Below the pieces are notes generated by a model that worked only from the letters and a program-made list of their open reading frames with translations, did no database searches and was not told where the DNA came from. This document shows, one piece after another, positions 57,651 to 64,000 of a DNA stretch of 64,000 bases. The first letter of the stretch is position 1. Each line of letters starts with the position of its first letter. The stretch lies in assembly GCF_937988725.1 (NCBI RefSeq), contig NZ_CALKHS010000004.1, positions 248,001 to 312,000 on the forward strand, read 5' to 3'. This DNA comes from an uncultured Castellaniella sp. (GTDB lineage: Bacteria; Pseudomonadota; Gammaproteobacteria; Burkholderiales; Burkholderiaceae_B). Made by a program: the position numbers and the translations under genes.

Positions 57651-57674
57651 GTCCGGGCGATGCGACGCCCGGAC
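57651..57674. other. Hairpin between phaZ and rnfB-like gene
   Basis: GTCCGGGCG, 6-nt loop, CGCCCGGAC. It lies 20 bp past the phaZ stop on the minus strand, but no T-run follows, so it could be a weak terminator or mRNA-end stabilizer. Confidence 0.45.
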
Positions 57675-57693
57675 CGCTGACGCGTGCGATGGA

Positions 57694-58911
57694 TCAGGCG
57701 TGGGCGCGGATGAACGCCGAGATTTTAGGACAGATCTGGGAACGCCAGCGCCGACCGGAGAAGATCCCGTAGTGGCCGCAGTCCTTCGCCGTGTGGATTT
57801 CCCGCATCGAGGGCGACAGGTTGGCGCACAGATGATGGGCCGCGTGGGTCTGGCCGGAACCCGAGATGTCGTCGAGTTCGCCTTCGATGGTCAGCAGCGC
57901 GGTCTTGCGGATGGCGGCGGGTTCCACCAGGGCGCCGTCGATGGTCCAGGTGCCCATGGGCAGGCGGAATTCCTGGAAGACGGTGCGGATGGTGTCCAGG
58001 TAGAAGCGGGCCGGCATGTCCAGCACGGCGTTGTATTCGTCGTAGAAGCGGCGGTGGGCTTCCGCGTCGTTGTCGTCGCCGCGCAGCAGGTGCAGGTAGA
58101 AGTCGTAGTGGGACTTCAGGTGGCGGTCGGGATTCATGGCGACGAAGCCCGCGTGCTGCAGGAAGCCGGGATACACCAAGCGCCCCGCGCCGGGATAGCG
58201 GGCCGGCACGCGATGGATCAGGTTGTCCTCGAACCAGGCGTAGGGCTTGGTCGTGGCCAGGCGGTTGACCTGGGTGGGGGATTTGCGGGTGTCGATCGGG
58301 CCGCCCATCATGATCATGCTGCGCGGCTGACAGGGATCGTCGGCGCTGGCCAGCAGGGAGACGGCGGCCAGCACGGGCACCGTGGGCTGGCAGACCGACA
58401 TCACGTGCGCGTCGGGCCCCAGGTGGCGCAGGAAGGTCTGGATGTAGTGCACATAGTCGTCCAGCCCGAAGGTGCCTTCGGCGGCCGGCACCATGCGCGC
58501 GTCGATCCAGTCGGTGACGTAGATGTCGTGGTCGGGCAGCAGCGCCCGGACGGTGTCGCGCAGCAGCGTGGCGTGGTGGCCCGAGAGCGGCGCCACCAGC
58601 AGGACGCGGGGATCCTGGCGCCGGACGTCGCGGCGGAAGTGCACCAGGCGGCAGAAAGGCTGGGCCAGGGCGATGTCCTCGGCGACGGCGACGTCCCGGC
58701 CGTTGATGGTCGTGACGGGGAGGTTCCAGTCGGGTTTCTCGTAGTCCTTGCCCATGCGGTGCGCCAGTTCGTACGTCGCGGCGAATTGCCGGGACAGGGG
58801 CGTGTAGGCCAGCGGGCTGTAGGGATTGGAGAACAGCTGGGACCCCGTTTCGGTGAAGGCGGTGAAGGGGGCCAGAAGAGAGCGTTGCAGCTCGTGGAGA
58901 TCGTACAGCAT
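57694..58911 (-). CDS. phaZ: Intracellular polyhydroxyalkanoate depolymerase
   Basis: A 405-residue PhaZ1-type depolymerase. Cys174 in MSVCQPTVPVL is the nucleophile position used by the Ralstonia PhaZ1 group (a cysteine rather than the usual serine); Asp in GELDDISG and His in DCGHYGIFSG complete the triad. It degrades stored PHB granules. ATG 58911 gives the conserved start MLYDLHELQ; the frame is open to 58959. No PHA synthase gene is in the window. Confidence 0.93.
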   Translation of the reverse strand: MLYDLHELQRSLLAPFTAFTETGSQLFSNPYSPLAYTPLSRQFAATYELAHRMGKDYEKPDWNLPVTTINGRDVAVAEDIALAQPFCRLVHFRRDVRRQDPRVLLVAPLSGHHATLLRDTVRALLPDHDIYVTDWIDARMVPAAEGTFGLDDYVHYIQTFLRHLGPDAHVMSVCQPTVPVLAAVSLLASADDPCQPRSMIMMGGPIDTRKSPTQVNRLATTKPYAWFEDNLIHRVPARYPGAGRLVYPGFLQHAGFVAMNPDRHLKSHYDFYLHLLRGDDNDAEAHRRFYDEYNAVLDMPARFYLDTIRTVFQEFRLPMGTWTIDGALVEPAAIRKTALLTIEGELDDISGSGQTHAAHHLCANLSPSMREIHTAKDCGHYGIFSGRRWRSQICPKISAFIRAHA

Positions 58912-59105
58912 GGATGGTTGTTCCAGTGGTCGTCGACGGCGCAGATCATGCGCCCTCATATCGATAGTCTGGATTTAAAGTACCGGTAATCGTTACGATG
59001 CGCTACCGGAATTACCCCAGAAGGGCGGATTCCCTGCCGTGGGTGTGGGATTTTGCAGACAGGCGCGGCGCGGCCGCGCCGGCGGACGGCGGGGCGCCGG
59101 AACGG

Positions 59106-59432
59106 TCAGGGACGTTCCAGGTATTTGAGCTTGTCGGCGACGCCGTTCCATTCGTCGGCGCCGTCCAGGGCCTGGATGGAACGGTTGATGGGCCCGAAGA
59201 TGGGGGACAGTTCGGCGTTCAAGGGGATGTAATCGACCTGGTCCTGAGGCACGTCTTCTTCGGCGAAGATGGCGTTGGCGGGGCATTCCGGCACGCAGAC
59301 GGCGCAGTCGATGCATTCTTCGGGGTCGATGACCAGGAAGTTGGGCCCTTCGCGAAAACAGTCCACCGGACAGACATCGACGCAGTCGGTGTATTTACAT
59401 TTGATGCAGTTTTCGGTGACGACGTGGGTCAT
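59106..59432 (-). CDS. fdxA: 7Fe ferredoxin FdxA
   Basis: A 108-residue seven-iron ferredoxin resembling Azotobacter FdI. Cys9, Cys17 and Cys50 can hold the [3Fe-4S] cluster; Cys21, Cys40, Cys43 and Cys46 the [4Fe-4S] cluster; Cys12 is the extra cysteine. The C-terminal extension NAELSPIFGPINRSIQAL is typical. It is a soluble electron carrier. It is divergent from relA. Confidence 0.95.
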   Translation of the reverse strand: MTHVVTENCIKCKYTDCVDVCPVDCFREGPNFLVIDPEECIDCAVCVPECPANAIFAEEDVPQDQVDYIPLNAELSPIFGPINRSIQALDGADEWNGVADKLKYLERP

Positions 59433-59652
59433 GAGGGGAACTCCGGGGCAGGCAAACAGAGGCTGGTGACGGCCAAGAGGGATTTTACCGAATTTATCCG
59501 GGTCAACCCGCAGAGCCCGATATGGGGATAGGGATGGGGCCGCGCGAACGATATCCCGGGGCTTTCGGCGGGCGGCGGCGACCCTCGCCCAAGGACTCAA
59601 GTAGTATAGAGGGGTGGCCTGTTGCGGCCGTCTTTCCTTGCGTTTCCTTGCC
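59433..59652. other. Divergent fdxA-relA promoter region
   Basis: 220 bp. AT-rich patch with TTGACC and TAAAAT on the minus strand, but only 13 bp apart, so not a convincing promoter pair. TAGTAT (59602-59607) is a possible relA -10. No operator or small gene recognized. Confidence 0.35.
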
Positions 59653-61851
59653 ATGAGCCTTCCTTCGCAGACAGCATCGACCGACCCGTTTGATCCGGAC
59701 TGGTTCCGGGCGGCTACCCAGGACCTGGATGCCGATGGAGTCGAACTGCTGCGGCAGGCGGTGGACTGGGTGCGCGAACCCCTGCGCCAGACGCGGGCCA
59801 GCACCGGCGAGCCCCTGGACGCGCACTGCGCGGCCGTGGCCCTGATCCTGCGGGACCTGGGCTCGGATGCCGCGACGCGGGCGGGCGCCTTGCTGGCGGT
59901 GCAGCCGGTGCCGGCGGGCGAACTCTCCCGCGCGGACCCCTTGCGCAAGGCCTTCGGCCCCGAAGTCGCCACGCTGGTGCAGGGCGCGCGCGCCCTGCTG
60001 CACCTGGGGGCCGTGGCCGGGCGGGCAGGGGACGAATCCGGGGCCGACCAGAAGGAGATGCAGCGCAAGATGCTGCTGGCCATGGCGGCCGACCTGCGCA
60101 TCGTGCTGATGCGCCTGGCCTCGCGCCTGCAGTCGCTGCGCTGGTTCGCCGCGACCCGCACGCCCTGTCCCGCGGAATTCGCGCGGGAAACCATGGCGCT
60201 CTACACGCCGCTGGCCAACCGGCTGGGGATCTGGCAGCTGAAATGGGAAATGGAGGACCTGTCCTTCCGCTTCCTGCAGCCCGATACCTACAAGACCATC
60301 GCCCGCCAGCTCGAGGAAAAGCGCGTCGAGCGCGAGGCGTTCATCGACGGCGTGGTGGCTCGCCTGCAGGCCGCGCTGGACGACGCCCGCATCCAGGCGG
60401 AGATCAGCGGCCGCCCCAAGCACATCTACAGCATCTGGAACAAGATGCGCATCAAGCACCTGGAATTCCACCAGCTGTTCGACCTGCGGGCCCTGCGCGT
60501 GATCGTGGCCGACGAGCGCACCTGCTATGCGGTGCTGGCGCTGGTGCATGCCCTGTGGACCCCGGTGCCGGAGGAATTCGACGATTACATCGCGCGGCCC
60601 AAGCCCAACGGCTACCGGTCCCTGCACACGGTGGTGGCGGACGGCCAGGGGCGGGCCTTCGAGGTGCAGATCCGCACGCGGGACATGCACCAGTTCGCCG
60701 AATTCGGCATGGCGGCGCACTGGCGCTACAAGGAAGCCGGGGCCCGGGGCGGGCAGGTGGCGGCGTCGGGGGAATACGACCAGAAGATCGCCTGGATGCG
60801 CCAGCTGCTGGCCTGGAAGGAAGACGGCGGCCCGGCGCCCGCGCCCGAGGCGCCGCGCAGCGAGCGGCACATCTACGTGATGACGCCGCAGGCCCGCGTG
60901 CTGGAATTGCCCGAGGGCGCCACCCCCGTCGATTTCGCCTATCTGCTGCATACCGATCTGGGGCACCGCTGCCGCGGCGCCCGGGTCGACGGCCAGATGG
61001 TGCCCCTGTCCACGCCGCTGCGCACCGGCCAGACCGTGGAGATCATCGCCGCCAAGTCGGGCGGGCCGTCCCGGGACTGGCTCAATCCGCAGTTGGCCTA
61101 TCTGGCCAGCCCGCGCGCCCGGTCCAAGGTCCGGGCCTGGTTCAATGCGGTGGAACTGCAGCAGCGCATCGCCCAGGGCCAGACGATGGTCGAAAAGGAA
61201 CTGCAGCGCCTGGGCAGGACCGCCGTCAACCAGGAACACCTGGCCCAGCAGCTGGGGTTCGCCCGGGCGGATGATCTGTACGTGGCGGCCGCCAAGGAAG
61301 AATTCAGCCTGCGGCAGATCGACCAGGCCTTCCGCGAACCGGAAGCCGAGCCGGCGATGCCGGACGAGGCCCGCGTCTATGCCAGCGATGCCGGCAGCGT
61401 GGCGCGCACCGGCAAAAGCGGGGTGCTGGTGGTGGGGGTGGATTCCCTGCTCACGCAGCTGGCCCGCTGCTGCCGTCCGGCGCCGCCGGACGCCATCGAA
61501 GGCTTCGTGACGCGGGGCCGCGGGGTGTCCATCCACCGGCGGGACTGCGCGTCCTGGGCGGCGCTGGCCCAGCGGCATCCGGAACGCTGCATCGAGGTCG
61601 CCTGGGGAGAAACCGGTCAGGCCCTCTATCCGGTGGACCTCAGCATCCATGCCCAGGACCGGCCCAATCTCCTGCGGGATCTGTCCGAGATCTTCGCCCG
61701 CCTGCGGCTGCGGGTGGTGCGGGTGACGACCCACAGCCGGCGGTCCCTGGCGCACATGGTGTTCACGATCGAAGTGCGCGACGGCGCGCAGATCCGCCAG
61801 GCGCTGGATGCCGTCAATGAGCTGCCGGGCGTCCAGGCCAGCCGGCAATAG
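59653..61851 (+). CDS. relA: GTP pyrophosphokinase RelA
   Basis: A 732-residue long RSH enzyme. The hydrolase HD domain is degenerate (LDAHCAAVALILRDLG lacks the HD pair), the synthetase domain has EFDDYIARPKPNGYRSLHT with the acidic EXDD loop of RelA rather than RXKD, then TGS (about 400-460), and a C-terminal ACT domain. It makes (p)ppGpp during amino acid starvation on the ribosome. ATG 59653 gives the conserved N-terminus; the frame is open to 59614. trpB follows after 125 bp. Confidence 0.95.
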   Translation: MSLPSQTASTDPFDPDWFRAATQDLDADGVELLRQAVDWVREPLRQTRASTGEPLDAHCAAVALILRDLGSDAATRAGALLAVQPVPAGELSRADPLRKAFGPEVATLVQGARALLHLGAVAGRAGDESGADQKEMQRKMLLAMAADLRIVLMRLASRLQSLRWFAATRTPCPAEFARETMALYTPLANRLGIWQLKWEMEDLSFRFLQPDTYKTIARQLEEKRVEREAFIDGVVARLQAALDDARIQAEISGRPKHIYSIWNKMRIKHLEFHQLFDLRALRVIVADERTCYAVLALVHALWTPVPEEFDDYIARPKPNGYRSLHTVVADGQGRAFEVQIRTRDMHQFAEFGMAAHWRYKEAGARGGQVAASGEYDQKIAWMRQLLAWKEDGGPAPAPEAPRSERHIYVMTPQARVLELPEGATPVDFAYLLHTDLGHRCRGARVDGQMVPLSTPLRTGQTVEIIAAKSGGPSRDWLNPQLAYLASPRARSKVRAWFNAVELQQRIAQGQTMVEKELQRLGRTAVNQEHLAQQLGFARADDLYVAAAKEEFSLRQIDQAFREPEAEPAMPDEARVYASDAGSVARTGKSGVLVVGVDSLLTQLARCCRPAPPDAIEGFVTRGRGVSIHRRDCASWAALAQRHPERCIEVAWGETGQALYPVDLSIHAQDRPNLLRDLSEIFARLRLRVVRVTTHSRRSLAHMVFTIEVRDGAQIRQALDAVNELPGVQASRQ

Positions 61852-61903
61852 CCGGGCGGGGCGGGCCGGATGCGGCAGCGGCGGCTGCCCATCGGCCCGC
61901 GCT

Positions 61904-61911
61904 GCTAAAAT
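61904..61911 (+). promoter_or_regulatory. Possible -10 element upstream of trpB
   Basis: GCTAAAAT, the same octamer that precedes ispD and ispF, lies 65 nt before the trpB start. No strong -35 seen. Confidence 0.35.
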
Positions 61912-61976
61912 GGTCGTTTGGCTGGCCGCTGTGGCCCGCCCCGCCCGGTTCGGGCACCTTTGAAGCGAGTCTGGAT

Positions 61977-63176
61977 TTGAAACCCTATCATTTGCCGGAT
62001 GCCCAGGGGCATTTTGGCCAGTTTGGCGGTTCGTTCGTGGCCGAAACCCTGGTGCACGCCCTGGACGCCCTGCAGAAAGCCTATGAGCACTACCGGGACG
62101 ATCCTGAATTCCTGCGCGAATTCGCCGACGAACTGGAACACTTCGTCGGGCGCCCCAGCCCGGTCTACCATGCGCGGCGCTGGTCGCAGCAGCTGGGCGG
62201 AGCCCAGATCTGGTTCAAGCGCGAAGACCTGAACCACACCGGCGCCCACAAGGTCAACAATTGCATCGGACAGGCCCTGCTCGCCCGCCGCATGGGCAAG
62301 CCGCGCGTGATCGCCGAAACCGGCGCCGGCCAGCACGGCGTGGCGACCGCCACGGTGGCCGCCCGCTACGGCCTGGAGTGCGTGGTCTACATGGGCAGCG
62401 AGGACGTGCGCCGCCAGGCATCCAACGTCTACCGCATGAAGCTGCTGGGCGCTACGGTGGTCCCGGTGGAATCCGGCTCGCGCACCCTGAAGGACGCCCT
62501 GAACGAGGCCATGCGCGACTGGGTCACCAACGTCGAAAACACCTTCTACATCATCGGCACGGTGGCGGGTCCGCACCCGTATCCGCTGATGGTGCGCGAT
62601 TTCCAGACCATCATCGGGCGCGAATGCCTGGAACAGATGCCGCGCGACGCGGGACGCCAGCCCGACTACGTGGTGGCTTCCGTGGGCGGGGGATCCAACG
62701 CCATCGGCATCTTCCATCCCTACATCGAACATGAGTCCGTGCGCCTGATCGGCGTCGAGGCCGCCGGCGAAGGCCTGGACAGCGGCCACCATGCCGCCTC
62801 CCTGAATCGCGGGGTGGTGGGCGTGCTGCACGGCAACCGCACGTACCTGCTGCAGGATGCCAACGGCCAGATCACCGAGACCCATTCGATTTCCGCCGGC
62901 CTGGACTATCCGGGCGTCGGGCCGGAACACGCCTGGCTGAAGGATTCGGGGCGGGCCCAGTATGTGGGCATCACGGACCAGGAAGCCCTGGCCGCCTTTC
63001 ACAATTGCTGCCGCATCGAAGGCATCATGCCGGCGCTGGAATCCGCCCATGCCATCGCCTACGCCGCCAAACTCGCGCCCACGCTGCCCAAGGACCAGAT
63101 CATCCTGGTCAATCTGTCGGGACGCGGCGACAAGGACATGCATACCGTGGCCGAAACCAGCGGCATCGCGCTTTAG
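61977..63176 (+). CDS. trpB: Tryptophan synthase beta chain
   Basis: A 399-residue PLP enzyme. Lys92 in HTGAHKVNNC forms the internal aldimine, AETGAGQHG holds the acid-base glutamate, and VGGGSNAIGIF binds the cofactor phosphate. It joins indole and serine to form tryptophan. TTG 61977 is the start: the protein aligns from its first residues (KPYHLPDAQGHFGQFGG) and no in-frame ATG precedes. trpA begins 9 bp after its stop. Confidence 0.96.
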   Translation: MKPYHLPDAQGHFGQFGGSFVAETLVHALDALQKAYEHYRDDPEFLREFADELEHFVGRPSPVYHARRWSQQLGGAQIWFKREDLNHTGAHKVNNCIGQALLARRMGKPRVIAETGAGQHGVATATVAARYGLECVVYMGSEDVRRQASNVYRMKLLGATVVPVESGSRTLKDALNEAMRDWVTNVENTFYIIGTVAGPHPYPLMVRDFQTIIGRECLEQMPRDAGRQPDYVVASVGGGSNAIGIFHPYIEHESVRLIGVEAAGEGLDSGHHAASLNRGVVGVLHGNRTYLLQDANGQITETHSISAGLDYPGVGPEHAWLKDSGRAQYVGITDQEALAAFHNCCRIEGIMPALESAHAIAYAAKLAPTLPKDQIILVNLSGRGDKDMHTVAETSGIAL

Positions 63177-63185
63177 GAGCCTCTC

Positions 63186-64000
63186 TTGACTGCATCCAAT
63201 CACCGCCTGGCGGCTGCCTTCTCCGGCCTGTCGGGGGGCACGGCCCTGATCCCCTACATCACGGCCGGAGACCCGCTGGTCACGTCCACGCCTGCGCTGA
63301 TGCAGGCGCTGGTGGCGGCGGGCGCCAATGTCATCGAACTGGGCGTGCCGTTTTCCGATCCCATGGCCGACGGCCCGGTCATCCAGCAGGCCGGGGAACG
63401 CGCCATCGCGGCCGGCGTCAGCCTGACTCGGGTGCTGGACCTGGTGGCCGAGTTCCGCCGCCAGGACGACCGCACGCCGGTCGTGCTGATGGGCTACGCC
63501 AATCCCATCGAATGCATGGGCCGGGACGAATTCGTGCGGCGCGCGGCCCAGGCGGGCGTGGACGGAGTCCTGGTCGTGGACTACACCCCCGAGGAATCCG
63601 CCGATTTCGCCGCCGGCCTGTCGGCGGCCGGCATCGATCCCATCTACCTGCTGGCGCCGACCTCCACCGAGTCCCGGATGGCCGATGTCGCGCGCCTGGC
63701 CCGGGGTTATGTGTACTATGTGTCCCTGAAGGGCGTCACCGGCGCCGGCCACCTGGATACCGACGACGTGGCCCGGCATCTGGCCGCCATCCGCCGCCAC
63801 ATCACGATTCCCGTGGGCGTCGGGTTCGGCATCCGGGATGCGGCCAGCGCCGCCCGGCTGGCGCCTCATGCCGATGCCGTCGTCATCGGCAGCAAACTGA
63901 TTCAAATCATCGAGGAAGCCTCGCGCAGCGAGGGTCCCCAGGCCGCGGTGGGCGCTGCCGCCGCATGGCTGGCCGACGTCCGCCAGGCCCTCGATCACGT
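63186..64000 (+). CDS. trpA: Tryptophan synthase alpha chain (3' end outside window)
   Basis: 271 complete codons are visible and the frame runs off the window. Glu51 and Asp62 in IELGVPFSDPMADGP are the catalytic pair; GVGFGI is the phosphate loop. It cleaves indole-3-glycerol phosphate and passes indole to TrpB. Start TTG 63186 is supported by AGGAG 6 nt upstream. Confidence 0.96.
   Translation, partial: MTASNHRLAAAFSGLSGGTALIPYITAGDPLVTSTPALMQALVAAGANVIELGVPFSDPMADGPVIQQAGERAIAAGVSLTRVLDLVAEFRRQDDRTPVVLMGYANPIECMGRDEFVRRAAQAGVDGVLVVDYTPEESADFAAGLSAAGIDPIYLLAPTSTESRMADVARLARGYVYYVSLKGVTGAGHLDTDDVARHLAAIRRHITIPVGVGFGIRDAASAARLAPHADAVVIGSKLIQIIEEASRSEGPQAAVGAAAAWLADVRQALDH

Noticed and set aside
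59450..59530. TTGACC and TAAAAT as an fdxA promoter
   Set aside because: The spacing is 13 bp, too short for a standard sigma-70 promoter.
59503..61848. Minus-strand open frame opposite relA
   Set aside because: No recognizable domain; relA on the plus strand is unambiguous.
61905..63998. Minus-strand open frame opposite trpB and trpA
   Set aside because: Covers two conserved genes in antisense; composition is that of a GC-phase shadow.
1..64000. CRISPR arrays, insertion sequences, prophage genes, tRNA or rRNA genes
   Set aside because: No regular direct repeats with spacers, transposase or integrase frames, or RNA gene signatures were seen on either strand.

Overview
The window is GC-rich chromosomal DNA with dense, short-spaced operons and no insertion sequence, phage gene, CRISPR array, rRNA or tRNA that I can see. 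The gene content points to Burkholderiales, most likely Alcaligenaceae (Bordetella/Achromobacter relatives). The main pointers are a RisA/RisS-type two-component pair, a Par27-like parvulin, a PhaZ1-type depolymerase with a cysteine nucleophile, and many branched-chain amino acid type ABC genes. The genus is inference. No gene-free stretch exceeds 300 bases; the longest (44645-44929) is listed.

Layout. (1) 1-5997: an acyl-CoA catabolic operon (acyl-CoA dehydrogenase end, CoA-transferase, DapA-like lyase, MaoC hydratase, enoyl-CoA hydratase), then a GntR/FCD regulator and a CynX-type transporter. (2) 5998-15721: an iron-acquisition island. A Fiu-like receptor, Sel1 protein and PiuC-like dioxygenase operon faces an S9 oligopeptidase; a second operon encodes a hydroxamate-type TonB receptor and an MFS transporter. 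The two receptor operons share an almost identical 30-bp promoter followed at the same distance by a Fur-like box. (3) 15722-20046: mfd behind an RpiR regulator. (4) 20206-27677: a sugar-acid locus (LacI regulator, four-gene polar-amino-acid-type ABC transporter, TIM-barrel isomerase, PfkB kinase, 2-hydroxyacid dehydrogenase and convergent KDPG aldolase). (5) 27900-44644: housekeeping genes, namely ispD-ispF, an AhpC peroxiredoxin, risA-risS, a tsaB-rimI fusion with a uracil-DNA glycosylase, lplT, smc-zipA-ligA, and a tightly overlapped msrB-yciB-bolA-par27 operon. (6) 44930-56217: two facing branched-chain-type ABC transporter clusters, with a permease-ATPase fusion, an extra binding protein and shared intergenic repeats. 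(7) 56343-64000: nth with an rnfB-like gene, phaZ, a 7Fe ferredoxin, relA, trpB and the start of trpA.

How the genes work together. The iron island could import two siderophore classes across the outer membrane, with the MFS protein as inner-membrane importer and the cytosolic oligopeptidase as a possible siderophore-processing enzyme. The sugar-acid locus would import a sugar acid, convert and phosphorylate it toward 2-keto-3-deoxy-6-phosphogluconate, and cleave that to pyruvate and glyceraldehyde 3-phosphate. Both of these are inferences from gene families and context.
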